Positions 13,131 to 25,304 of a DNA stretch of 64,000 nt are shown one piece after another. Source of the stretch: Archilochus colubris (taxonomy: Eukaryota; Chordata; Aves; Apodiformes; Trochilidae). The notes below the pieces were generated by a model. The model had not been told where the DNA came from. It made no database searches and saw only the letters and a program-made list of their open reading frames with translations. The stretch is from contig CM041085.1 in the NCBI GenBank assembly GCA_023079485.1, forward strand, positions 95,925,115 through 95,989,114, in the 5' to 3' direction. The position numbers and the translations under genes were made by a program. Every line of letters starts with the position of its first letter. Positions within the stretch are counted from its first letter, which is position 1.

Positions 13131-15490
13131 TTTCAATCTTTCAGAGTCTAGACTGCAGGCACTGTATCAAAAAAGCTGTTGTAAATTATGTTTAAGGGGA
13201 AGCAGAATAATTGAAAAGCATTCAAAGCAACTAGCTTCTCAAATTTATCTTGCATGTTTTCAATTTTTTGCTCTATGAGGAATGATTTGCATTAGTTAAG
13301 GATTGTTGAGAAAGATTCTTTATTTTTAAAGATCAGAGGAAATTTTGTATTTCGTTCTTTTCCTGCAAGGTGTCATCCATAACTTTAGTTACAAAGGCAT
13401 GAAGTGTATGCCTGTAGACACAAAAACTTGGCTGACTGTTGTGTTTCCCGAAGTCTGATGACCATCTGCTTTCTCCATAATTTTCAAGATCTTGCCCTGT
13501 TTCACTTGAGTGAGAAGCAGTCTCAAACTACTCTGTTGGTACCATAGGATGAGAACCTGAACATGGCAGATCCTGGGAAGCAGCTGGTGACAGTGACTTA
13601 CCAGGGTGGTGTTAACAGGAGGGAAGAAGGAAGGGAGCTACTTGAGTGTAATGTTTACATTGCAACCTTGTGAGTTGCAATGGTGATTTGCAGACCTGTT
13701 CAACTCTGTGCTCAACAAAAATTTCATAGATAACCCAAGACCTGCACTTTCAAATGAGATCGGGGAAAATTTGGGAGATGGAAGTCACAAAGATGGGGTG
13801 GTATTGATTAAGAGGATATCTAGTCTTTTGAATAGTAACTGTCTCACCTTTGATGCAGTTCCAGTTGTCCACAGATGATCCCAGATAACAGGAATTAATG
13901 GGATCTATAAATCCTAAAAGGTTTCTACTGCAGTCTCTTGTATAGTATTTTATTTATAGTCAACCAGAGAACTTTAGAAAAGAACCTCATAATAGTACAA
14001 AACCTATAGAATGATCTATTAGAAATCTGAACTAGGCTGGTCCTTGTCACCTTTGTTTTTTGTTGTTATTGAGCTGTGTCCCTATATGGTTGTTGTTATT
14101 CTTTGTGATATCCAGGATAAGCAAATAATCTGAAAAATTTGCCCAGTAACAGCATTCTGTCAATGGTTGCTCTTCCTTCTCTTCTCTGGGTTCAAATCCA
14201 AGTCCATAAATCTGATTATTATCTCCATGCATGGAATGGTGTTCTTCCATTGCCATTATGCCCTGCAGGGACTTTTATTCCCTTTCCCAATCTGGCAGCC
14301 CATGCTTGTGAGCAGGAGTCATCACAACAGAGCACGCTGTTCTGAAGTGTGCTCTAAGGCAGCGGAAATGAATGCAGTCCAATTCTCAGCTCAGGAGAAT
14401 TGTGCACCAGGATATTAACTGTACAACTGGCAATGCTGCTTTGGTGGAGGGTCTTCCTCCAGGCACTCACAAGACAGATGGCTTTATCAGTACACAGCCA
14501 CTCACCTCTGCATTGCAATTGGGAAGAAATACAAATATCTAACTATCTTTGCTAAGCAATTTTACTGCTGTCTGAAATTAAAGCACTCTCCCTTGGTTGT
14601 GCTTTGCATTTTTACAGTGACTGACAATTTTGGTTTTATCCCATGATGCTACACACAGACTTCCACCAAGTTTTAATGCTCACATTAATATATGACACTA
14701 AGTTAACAAAGATGAACGCTTTAAACTGTAGGGAACCAAGGTAAAGAAGTTTCTGCATAATCTGGGTAACTGGACACTTCCTGTAGACCATTATCCCTGG
14801 TAGGGAAGCATTTTTGTATAAAAGCTCCTAGGGATGAACTGATATGCACCTTGTGGAAAGTCTTTGCAAAGCCCATAAAAAGGGCAGTTTCCAGTCTGCA
14901 ATCCATTAGTCCTCCTTATCCTGAACTGACCTGTGCATTAATCTTTGGAGTGGTATGAGCCAAGGATTGAAGTAGGGTGTTTCTCAGTAGCAGAATACCT
15001 GTCTTGGGCTCAGATGAGTGGTAATACATGAACACGTCTCTCAAACTGGAGTCAGTTTTCCATCAGAGTAAAAAGCTGGTCTAAGCTAAATTTTAAGATG
15101 AAGCACCTAGGACATGTGCACCTCCCATCTATTGTAGTACCTGTGCTTCAGTTTCCAAATAAATTTGACACAAACTTCCCATAAGTGAGAGGTAAGACTG
15201 AACCATGCTTAACTAGTAGTACCACCTTGCTATCAGGGAAAACCAGTTGGCTGAGATTTCTATAAGCAATGAAATGGGAGGAGTTTGCAATCAGATCTTG
15301 AAGTAACTTCAAGGTGGGACAGTCTGTCCCAGCAGCTCCTCCCTCACAGAGGATCCATGCACTGAAAGCAGTCTGTCCACCTCAAAACTGGAGAAGTCTA
15401 TGTCTGATAATCAATAAAAAGCTTGTTGACAAGGTTATGATGTAGGAAAGAGGTTAAAAAAACTTGAAGCATTTTTTTTCTTTATATTTT

Positions 15491-15509
15491 GGGGGAGTGG
15501 GGGGGTGGT
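15491..15509 (+). repeat. G-rich tract with quadruplex potential
   Basis: A run of five G, a short AGT spacer, seven G and a further GG lie in 19 bp inside the large intron. The sequence could fold as a G-quadruplex if the seven-G run is split. No promoter or gene start is visible beside it. Confidence 0.4.
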
Positions 15510-15959
15510 GTGTACAGTGAGTCCTTATGCATTTCCTGCCTTGAAGAAGTACAGGAAGAGGGAAGGAAGCCCTCTCACTCAGCAGTTTCTATTTCAAGCC
15601 TCCATTTGTCTGCACATCTGGGAAGACCCTGATAGTTATATGAGAGGGTGAAGATGACATGGTAGAGGAAGTAAGGAAACCAGGAAGAAGAATAAAAGGG
15701 TACATCCAATGAGGAGTCCTGTATGCTCTTCATAAAGAAACTTTTCCTACTTTTTGTTATACCCTTTCTCCCCTTTCCTATATCTTTCCTATATCCTATT
15801 TTTTTGACTGTGGTTCATCTATATGGAGATGGGAGGACTAAAGCTGCTTACATTTTTAAAAATACAGTTTTGATGTGTTTTTTGAAGTGTACTTTGATTT
15901 GTGCTCTACACTTTTCCAAATAATTTTGGTTGCTTCTTTCACCCCTCACTGGTTACCGA

Positions 15960-16800
15960 GATGACATCATCATAGAACTGTTATTTCATTCCCGAACAGT
16001 CCTTATCAGTTTATGTAATTATGTTCTTTTCCCTACATGAATTTCATCTGCTGTTTTATCACAAGTTGTTCATTGCCATAGCTCTCTCCTGCAGCTCTGC
16101 ATAGTCAGCTTTCAATTTAACTCCCCGTAATAAATGTAGTGGAATCAGCAGACTGTGTTCCCCCATTATTTATCACCTTTTCCAGGTCACTTAGGACTTT
16201 GCTGAGCATCACAGGTCCTGACACTAAGTCCTCTAGGACTGCCTTGGCGATTTTATTCCAGTGGAAAAACCCTGAATTCCTACTTTTTCTTTCCTGTTTT
16301 TTAATTACTTATTACTTTGAATTAGAATCTTCTTAGCTTATGAGACTTCCCTTTCAAGAGGTTGTTTGGTTTTGGGGTTTTTTTGCAATACATTTTAAAA
16401 ATGCACTTTATTAGTGTCCTTCTCCACTTATTTGTTGATTCCTGAAAAAAAATGCCAATAGGCTTGTGAAGCATGTCTTCCCCTTATAGAAGCTTAATGA
16501 CGTGCTTCCCAATATATGTTTCCATATTTCTTCTCATTCTGTTCCTTGCAATGGTCCCTGCTGACTTCCTGGAAGACGTAATCAGGTTCACTGGTCTGTA
16601 GTTCCTTAGATCCCCCCTGGGACCCTTTGTAAAAATTAGCTATTTCACCACCTCCCCTGGCTCTGAGACAATTCCCAGGGAGAGGTTACACACCACAGTG
16701 TGCAGTTGTTGTTTCATCCTTTGGTTGGTTTAGGTGAATACCATCAGGTCCTAGTGAGTCTTCATGTTTTGCCATGAGAAATACAACCTCTGAGGGAGGA
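15960..16800 (-). mobile_element. Ancient CR1/L3-like LINE, reverse-transcriptase region, antisense
   Basis: Read on the minus strand, this stretch keeps collinear landmarks of a CR1-type reverse transcriptase. A block encoding something like GPDGIH (about 16735-16760) comes first. Then follow a degraded PIFKKG-like region (about 16620-16640) and a PGNYRPV(N/S)L-like block (about 16575-16610). Further along are segments at 16180-16250 and 16040-16110 that resemble the distal domain of the same class. No frame stays open and divergence is high, so this is an old fossil in the intron. The ends are approximate. Confidence 0.68.
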
Positions 16801-17529
16801 ACTCCATGCTAAGTCCAGTGCATCATGCTTAAGTGCAAATGTTCACTCTTGATTCATTTTCCCATTTTCCACTCCTAGGTAATATGAAATCCATTTCAAT
16901 CATTTCTGCTTGACCTCACAATTAGACAGCTACAAAATTTTTACCAGAATGACAGCCACGTAATAAAAAAATAAATGTTCTAGAAACACTACTCTTGATT
17001 AATGTATTCTTCCTGCTTTATTTCTGCATAGATTGCTTTGCCCTCTTCTTTTGAAGTTGTTGAAAGAATATTCTAGTGTTCATCTAGAGAGTTCACAACA
17101 GAAGATGTGTACCTTTAGGCAGGATTATGCCTAGAAATAGATTCTTAATCATGTTAAATAGCCACAATTGTGCTGGCACAATGTCATGCCAGAAGTCTCC
17201 TTAAGGGATTAGAACATTTAAGTAGGAATACAGATAGGAAGGGATGGGAACCCTGTGTAATTGGCAATATGAAAGCAATTACAAGGAAACAAAACAAGGG
17301 GATGTCAGAAAGTGTGCGAGAGCAGAAATTCAATGAGCAAGGTTCCCATTAAAGCTGTGTAATTTAAATTAAAGCTTTGAGGCATTTTCTATCATACTTG
17401 GGGGGCTCCAGTAATTTGTATCTTTTTATACTGCAGCATGAGGTCTTACAAGACAATTTACAGACCTTTTGTGCTTTGGGTAGACTAATTCATTTACCTG
17501 TTACACTGGAAATGCACAGTATACAGCAA

Positions 17530-17554
17530 TATATATATATATATATATATATAT
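17530..17554. repeat. (AT)n microsatellite
   Basis: An uninterrupted AT dinucleotide run of about 12-13 units lies inside the large intron. It produces a spurious IYIYIYI peptide in an overlapping open frame. Confidence 0.95.
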
Positions 17555-20500
17555 TCAGGCCTTTATACCTGCAAGGATGGATCACAGCACTTACAGTTTC
17601 TAAACCCTTTTTGGATGCTACAGATCTAGATATCCATTACTGCTAAAAGTAAATAACTTTCCTAAGAGACCACCTAGGAATGCCTCAGTACCCTACAGTT
17701 GCATATGCAGGAATAGCAAAAGTCAGTAAAATTCTACTAATTGAAAAGAGCTCTAAATTAATTTCAACTGTGACCACCTGCAGAACAAGCTCCAGCCCTT
17801 CCAAAAGAATATTCTGCAGGTGTTTTTAGAAGGTGGATCAGTTGCTTTGAAGTGTAGACCTTAAAGTTCAGGGATTTTAAAAGATTAAAAAAGACCATCA
17901 AACTGTCTAGGATTCATGGCTCAAAATTTAGAAAGACATATGGAATATTGTAACCCACACATTTTGACAATCTGAAAATTTTGTTGGAAGAAACAGAGAG
18001 GTAGCAGTGAAATGATTGACTGAAGTTGTGTATTTCTGTTATAAATCAGTCCCTTAGAATTTGAATCAAAGTTGATTGTGATCATACTTTGAATGTATCT
18101 ATATTACCTTCTCAGAATGAATACTTTTCCATTCCAGGGTCCTGGTACACTCTCTAAATATCCATATATGGGGCAGTTTTCTCACACTGTGGCTGTGCTC
18201 TGAAAAAAAAAATGCCCCTAGCTATAGAAAAGCAGAGGATATTGTATGAGAGGGTCTTTCTTGTACATAAAAATACATAAGTCCTTTGCAAGCCTCCCAG
18301 TCTTTCACAGGCACCACAGGAGACCTCGTGGCCTTCTGTCCTCTCTGCCATACCCAAATACCTGCAGTTCCAGAGATACATCTCAGGAGGCTCCTTCTTA
18401 AGCTCTCTGATTTGTGTTATTCACAGTGAAGATTTGTCATGTGTGTAACAGAATTGCAATGTGGGATGCAGAGGAGGAAGAACCCTGCTCTTCAGTTAAA
18501 AAAGCATTTGCTTGTTTTCATGAGTAAGCAATTTCACAGCAGCATGATCTGTCCAGCTTTTTACAAAAAAGTAGTTCAAATTCAAAAGGCTCTGGGCTGT
18601 GTGGGTTATTCACATGGGACCCGAGGCAGGTCAGTATCTCTATACACTGTATTAAGCTGCAAAAGATACCTGAGGTGCCATGATGAAACTTCTCATTATC
18701 TGGGATGCTTTGCAGATGGTGTAAGGGATGCCCATGAGGATATGGAGTCACCTTTTTTTCTCATCAGCCACAGAACTAGCAAAGGACACAATGGGAAGAG
18801 TTCTCATCACAAATTGTAATATAATTTCTCAAATCAACTCTCACAGTTCAAAACACCCACTGAGGACTGGCTAGCCAAGAACACACGTTCAGCTGGCACA
18901 GAAGCCTCTGTCTGGTAGCTGTCTTGATGTAGATACCCATCTTAGTGGCCTTGGGGAAGCAGAAGAGGGAGAGAGGATTTGCCTTACTCCTTAACCAGCT
19001 CACCCCCATGTGTTCCTTCTCTTCTTAACTGGAAGGAAATTACAGGGTGTTCACAGGAAAAAGCCTAACATCTTGTTTCTTAGCAAAGTAGCAGCCATTA
19101 TTTGTAACCCCTGTAGAGCAACAAATAATACACTGTCTTGGATTAATAGCAGCTAATTGCCATATGCAATTACAGGAGTTGATGTGTTCTTGAGTATTGA
19201 TGTGTCTCACAAGTCAGATATTTCTGTCTCCATATATATCCATAATGTGCCACAGGCTTCTCTAGTAAGATCAGCAGTGCCTCGTTAGCTGAAAAATGGT
19301 GTTAAATTATGATACCTATGTTCTTCACAGTCAGGTTTGCATTGCTTGTCCTTCCATTGTGCTGCCTTACTGCAGTAGCTGCTACGTGCTCTGAATCCTG
19401 GGATCATGGTGAGACAGTGCAGTACACTTAAGAGAAAAGGGGAGCTTGATTACCAACTGTTTTCCAGGGTTAAATGGGATGCTGGATCTCTACTGGAAGT
19501 CTGTCCACTGCCTGCCAGATGTCAACCTTCCTAGGGATCCAGCCCCACATGACCAGAACTGGGTTCCAAGCACTGAGCTGTGCTTGTGCCTTTGTGCTAT
19601 ACCTGTGCTGCTGCAGGTGAAAGTAGTGCTAATCTGCCTTTGCTTTGGAAATACTTTATTTATTTGTAAAATATTATGATTTTACTTTTTTCCCTATAGT
19701 ATCTAACAGATACAAACTGCAGCAAGTTCTAACATAAAATTTTATTTCATGGTAGAAGTTCTCCTTCCCCCGTAGCAGAAATTAACTTGTTTTTCTGCTA
19801 TTAAGTCTTTAGCTGTTAAATTTTTTGACAGGGTAGGCAGGCTGCAAATGCAGGAGTAACTGCTTGGCAGCGGTGCTGTGGGAAGTGAACAAATAAATTC
19901 TCAGTGGGAAATAAATGAATAGTTTAAGCTACTTCAGTCGTAACTCCATGAGCTTCAGCAACACAATCTCTTGCTGCTCTCTATCCATCACCTTAGATGG
20001 CTTTGAGAACTGAACTATCTATGTCTCAGCTCATCTCCACAGTGTTTCCATCCTCTGTTACTGACAGTATTTCTTCCTGATGTCATCAGTGTAGTCCAAT
20101 ACATCTCCCTCATTTTGTGCTCCTGTGTATTGCAACAATATGACTAACATTGTTCCTATTCCTTGCCTGCCTTATCTTAAAATTCATTAACCACCTTCAC
20201 ATCCCTCCTTAATGCTGTGCTTTGCTGCAACGCCTACAAAAATTTGGAAATAATCTGACTATGAGTGAGCTGAGAACATTGCCTTGCATGCCAAGCAATA
20301 TATTCTCTTTGTTTTCCTGGCCCACTCCATCTGTTGGAGGAGCCTCCCTGTGGTTCATAGGCTCTTTGAGGCAGGACCATCTCTTTCTTCATTAAGCTGG
20401 CCAATCCTGCTTCCTTTACAGAGCTGGTGTTTTAATTACCTTTGTTTTGGGCAAAATTCCTTTTAGCTTAGCTTTGGTATATAAACGATGCACAAAATGA

Positions 20501-21878
20501 TTTGTAAGGATGTACTCTCAGATCTAATAACTGCTGAAGTCAAAAAGTCCAAAATTAGTCATTTGGTTATGAGTAGAGGAAGATTTGCTGGTTTGTTTTC
20601 TTTATGTGGTTTGTTTTATTTATTGGCCTACAGCACTTGGTGTTAACTCTTGTCCCTCACAAAGAGTAGCAGTGGAAGATGTGAGTAGGTTCAGAATTCT
20701 GCTTATATTCCTCCACCCTGACCTCTTTAAGGATAACGATTTTTGGAAAGTACTTCTTTAGTCAAATATCTGAATTATTTTCAAAATTAGAGCTTTAAAA
20801 TAATACATGTTTCTGTTGTTGTCCACATAAAAAATTGAAATTGTGTATGCTTGCTGGGAAATCCTCTTTTAAAATGCTGCTGTATCATTGTGGAAGGCCT
20901 AGAGTAAATCAAGCTTAATGACCCTCAAAGCCATTGGGGAGTCTTGCTTTAAAACAGTTTATTGTTCAGAAATGCACCACACATAGACCTGCAGTGTTCT
21001 ACCTGCAATTTTTATCCATCGGGTAGGAACAACAACTGTTGGGAAACAGCAGCTCCAACCCTTGAGCACAGAGCAGGTTGCAAGTAAGTGGTGCTCACAG
21101 GATGTACACTTAGCATCATGTTCCATGGTGTGCCTTAACCTCCATTCTGCTGACAGACTCCTGTCTGCCAGTGTGCAGCCTGCCTTCCCTTGGCAGGGGG
21201 TGCCCATCACCCCCACTGCCCATGGGACAGGATTTTCCCCTCTTTGGGGATTTTCCCCTCAAGTTTTTCCTCTTGTCCTGTCATTCTTGTGGCCTTGCCC
21301 CACAAAGCTGGCCATGTGGCCATGGCTGGTTCTCATAGGAAGCAGCTGCCATCAGTGGGAGAATCCTTTCCTCTGCTTATCCTACCACTGCTTGGAGTCC
21401 AAATAATAGATGTGCAGGGAGTGTAGCAGTCAGTCAGCACACACCAGCCCTGTCCAGAGGGCACCAGTGGGCAATAACAGCATCGCAAACAGGCCCCACC
21501 AGCAGTGGTTGGAGCAGGTCTCAATGAGACTTGTGTCCTTTCCACAAGGGATTTTATTGGGTGTCCCTGCCTCACTGGAGGAGAGTTCTGAGGAAACTGC
21601 TCATCCTCATCACTTCTCTTGCCATTGGCCACTAAGAACTTTCCCCTTTTCTGTTTTCTCTCTCTCTCTCCTGTACTTCCACTTCCTCTATTGTTTCCTT
21701 TTTTCACCAAAAGCAACTCTCACTGTTACACTCCATGCATTCCATCAGCCACAGCCACATCTTTGTGCATATGAACCTGTCTCAACATCTTTTGTGTAAC
21801 AGCCACTGGGCTTCCACAAAAGTGTTAGAGAAACTACTCTCCCCAGCTGCCATCCCCTGTGGTTTCAGGCTCTCTACC

Positions 21879-21960
21879 AGCTTGCCTTCCTCCTCTCTCC
21901 CTGCCTCCCTCCCTCCCTCAGCTTGCCTTCCTCCTCTCTCCCTGCCTCCCTCCCTCCGTC
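21879..21960. repeat. 41-bp minisatellite, two copies
   Basis: Two adjacent pyrimidine-rich units of 41 bp (21879-21919 and 21920-21960) differ only near the end of the second, where CCCTC reads CCGTC. Each unit begins AGCTTGCCTTCC and ends in CCCT repeats. Confidence 0.9.
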
Positions 21961-22089
21961 TGCTTCAGGAGGATTAAAAAAAATTAGAAATAGGGTTGTT
22001 TGAGATACAAGAAAGCAAAGGGAAAATAGCATGTCTGAATGTATGCAATGGACTGCCACAGGGGTGAGAGGGCCCACTATCAGCCAGAA

Positions 22090-22387
22090 TCTCTTGAAAG
22101 GAGGTTGTAGTGAGGTAGGGATTGGTCTCTTCTTTCAAGTAACAAGTAATGAGAGGAAGTGGCCTGTGCCAGGGAAGGTATAGATTGGATATTAGGAAAA
22201 ATGTCTTCACCAAAAGGGTTGTCAGGCACTGGAACAGGTTGCATCAGGAAGTGGTTGAATCACCATCCCTGCAGCTATTTAAAAGATGTGCAGATGTGCT
22301 TAGGGACATCATTTAGTGGTGGACTTCACAGTTGTTAGCCAATAGATTCAATGATTTTGAAGGTCTTTTCTACCCTAAATGATTCTA
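22090..22387 (+). mobile_element. CR1 LINE 3' end, + orientation
   Basis: This is a 5'-truncated CR1 that starts in the distal ORF2/3' region (GAAAGGAGGTTGTAGTGAGG, about 22096). It continues through the AGATTGGATATTAGGAAAAA block at about 22180 and the CTGGAACAGGTTG block at about 22230. It ends with AATGATTCTAC at 22377-22387, the eroded form of the CR1 tail repeat. It does not encode an intact protein. Confidence 0.88.
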
Positions 22388-24091
22388 CAATGACAGTGTA
22401 GTTTCAGCCTAAACTTCAGAAGCATCTTTATTGGAGTGGTGAACAGCACAGGTTTGGTGTGGACCACAAAACCTACCGAAGAGCAGGAGCCTGAGCCCCA
22501 TGGTACCATGCTGCCCCTGCTGCTTGCCACTGCCTCTGGTGGCCAATGCTGACATGAGTAACCCTGCACCCTGCTCCAGAGGCAGGGATGTGCTCATGGG
22601 CAGCACCGTGTGCTCTTCAGGGAGAGCCACTCAAGGGAGGGAAACCTGTAATGCTGTGAAAAGAAGTTGTTCCTGTTGCTCAGTTCCTACTGCATGTGGG
22701 AAAACAGCCCTTGCTGACCTGAAAGGCAGAGGATTACAATGAAGAAATGTGTAATTTCATTATTGATTTCTCCTCTTAATGGAAATAGAGCACAAGGTGG
22801 TGAATATTGACAGCTGGGTTCAAAGTGTCCTTCAGCTCTAATTTTGGGTTGGGGAGAATGTCACTATACCATTTGCATTCATAACTGCTTGATGCCTATT
22901 GGAAAACCGTGTCTCCATCAAGCAGTGCAGGCATTAGCAGATGAATGAGGTGTGTAGCCTCCGCTGCATGTGGGGCCACAGGGTATTTCCTGAAAGCCCT
23001 TTGCTGTTCCTGCTTTTCCTGCTCCATTAGCTGGTCCCCTGGCCATGAGGGGCACATTCATCTTTGTGCTGTGGCACAAATTCTCAGTTCTCAGAAAGGA
23101 ACAGAGGCAGCCCCTTGTTTGTTCAGCTTTCTCCTGAAACAGCCTGGGAGGGTTGTTTTTTCAGAGTCCTTGGGGATGTAATACAGATTTTTGTAACACC
23201 TGGAATTACAGAAGTAGTTTTACAATGCAGCTGCATTGAACATGGCTAAGAAATCATTTTTAAAGACAGCTGTGGTATTCAGGGCATAGTCTTTGCCTTC
23301 CCTTCCCTTTTATTTTCCACACAAGGAAACCTGGTTGGAAATCTCTTTCTTTCTGAATGCCATGCCACAGGTGCAATTCGTTGAATGGAAAGACTTTTAC
23401 AAAAAATGACAGAAATTTTTTGCAAATCCTAAAACTCTGATACTGCAGTAAGTCATTTTTTTCTTTAAATGCAGGCAAGGCTGGAAATTAAAAGGAAAAA
23501 CTCAGCATGCCATGTATTTCCAGAAGACCACAAACTCTGCAGCATTAGCCCTGTGCTGCTCTGGGTAGTGAGCCCAGGCCCTCTCCTATTTGTGCATGGT
23601 GAGAAACAAGAACAAGGAAAAAACCTCTTGTCTTTTTATAGTATAGATGTTCATCCCAAATGCCTTTGGGCAAGTCCAGTGACTTGGATTTAATGATATG
23701 CTTTCCATTAACTTCAGTCAGCTCCCGGTTTTATGTTGCCTGTTTCTTGCTAATACAATATTTCCTGTAGTTAAGGTACACAGCACTTAAGATTTAGCAT
23801 GGGGTCACTGTGCAAGTTGCATATTTAAAACCATCCAAACAAATAAGAAAAATCCAACAGAATGGGAAGTTTCCCAGTTTCTTGCTTTTAGTATTTATAT
23901 TGACAGTATAGGATGAGTTCAACTCAAGTTGCCTTTTTGGTAGATGAGACATAGCACAGGGTCCATGTGATATAAATGTGGTGCAGTGAGAGGAAAATGA
24001 GATCTGCCAGTTGTGTGCATGTAAGACAGAGCCTCAGAAGAAAACATACATGTATATCCTTCGTATATAAATATATCCTTTATATATAATA

Positions 24092-24152
24092 TTAATTAAG
24101 CACCTGCTGAAAAGTAAATGAATTATGAAAACTCTTGATAAGCGGTATCGTG
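24092..24152. repeat. Direct repeat copy 1, upstream of the middle exon
   Basis: This 61-bp segment starts TTAATTAAG and contains CTGCTGAAAAGTAAATGAAT. It matches 25244-25304 at about 54 of 61 positions in the same orientation. It lies about 865 bp before the exon at 25017. I cannot assign it to a known repeat family. Confidence 0.8.
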
Positions 24153-25016
24153 TATTACCTAATCTGGAGTATTTCAAAGTATTTCTCCAAGAAATATTTC
24201 ATGTTTCTGTTCTTTTACACCAGGAATATTCCTTGGAGAGCTTTAGGCTGCTGTAGCAGAGACTAAATGGATGTAATTTAGCACTGTTCTATAGCACAGT
24301 TGTGTTGAAAACTGATACGGACTCATTGTGCAGGCTGGTGCTATGCTGACTTACACCACCTGAGGAGTTTTGTCTTGCATAGATGCAAGTATGACTGCAA
24401 CTGGAACTTATTTTTAAATGTGGCTCCAAATAACCCTACTAAAGCACATCCTTTCAATCCAGGTCATGGCTGCATTAAGCTTCCTATCCAGTCAGGTTGA
24501 CCTATGAGTATAAATGCATGCTCTAAGTTACTAAAAGCCATCCAATCCTATTTGCATTGTCACTCTACAAGACAAAATGCTATCATGACCTCCTTTTTTG
24601 ATGTCCATGGCTATCAATAAAGCAGGTTTAGGCCCCTATTTCAGCTCTTGCATTGCACTTTTAATGAGCTTCAGGCACCCCCAGAGAGTTTTCCAATATT
24701 GCAAGACATACCTGGCCCCAGCAGGACAGTCAGGGCCCTGCCAACCCCCTGGAGGTGCAGACAGATCCAGACAGATACCATGTGGCAGGTTATGCAACTC
24801 AGCTGGGCTTTATATACCCCTAGGACCTTAAGCATGTAAAGGGCTCCAGGGAAAAGAGCATCAGGTGAGGAAAGAATTTCTTCATGTTGTGCTTCTTAGA
24901 GTGCTTGTGGCATTGTAGTAAACCATAATTAGAATAAAACTCCTGTTTCATTAGGGGGTCAACTTGTAAAAAAACCCTGGGATTTTATTAATGTTTTGTG
25001 TGTTCTAAAATTGCAG

Positions 25017-25094
25017 GAGCTGAAAATCTACGCCTCAGAAATCATGGTTATAACTCTCCGGAGAATGATACCTGGGTATATAAGGTTGTTACAG
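25017..25094 (+). CDS. Internal coding exon (phase 1-1), 78 nt
   Basis: The acceptor is TTCTAAAATTGCAG (ends 25016) and the donor is ACAG|GTATGA (25095). The exon length, 78 nt, keeps the frame. The frame demanded by the exon at 2269-2463 is fully open: two bases complete a glycine, then 25 residues follow beginning AENLRLR and including NHGYNSPENDTWVYKVV, with one base left over. The sequence is polar and protein-like, with a YNSPENDTW segment suggesting a loop. One other frame is also open over this short length, so the assignment rests mainly on phase agreement with the neighbouring exons. No family is recognised. The exon lies between two copies of a 61-bp direct repeat. Confidence 0.6.
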
Positions 25095-25243
25095 GTATGA
25101 AAATTTTTTCCTGCTTTTAATTAGATCTTTGAAATACCAGTGTTTCTTTTGCTCACACTGATTTTATTTCAAATTATTTCATTACCAGCCCAAGGGAATG
25201 CTGGCTTCTGGTGGGTTAACTTCGATAACATCTCAAAGAAGCC

Positions 25244-25304
25244 TTAATTAAGCCTCTGCTGAAAAGTAAATGAATTATGATAATTCTTGATAATTGGTAT
25301 CATG
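25244..25304. repeat. Direct repeat copy 2, downstream of the middle exon
   Basis: This is the partner of 24092-24152, same orientation, about 89% identical over 61 bp. It begins TTAATTAAG and includes AAAGTAAATGAATTATGA. It lies about 150 bp after the exon at 25017-25094. Confidence 0.8.

Larger units (their letters stand above)
2464..25016 (+). other. Large intron, about 22.6 kb
   Basis: This is the interval between the donor at 2464 (GTAGGT) and the acceptor ending at 25016 (TTGCAG). It holds the retroelement remnants and simple repeats listed separately, and no other exon I can support. Outside those elements (for example 3650-12730, 13130-15950, 16800-22090 and 22390-24090) I see only AT-rich single-copy-like sequence. 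Moderately GC-rich patches occur at about 21030-21900 and 22480-22740. Confidence 0.6.

Noticed and set aside
18439..18819. 126-codon + strand frame starting with ATG
   Set aside because: No acceptor or donor in phase with the neighbouring exons and no recognisable family.
25017..25094. Alternative open frame (ELKIYASEIM...) in the middle exon
   Set aside because: The donor of the previous exon leaves one base, which excludes this frame, and the other frame continues into the terminal exon.
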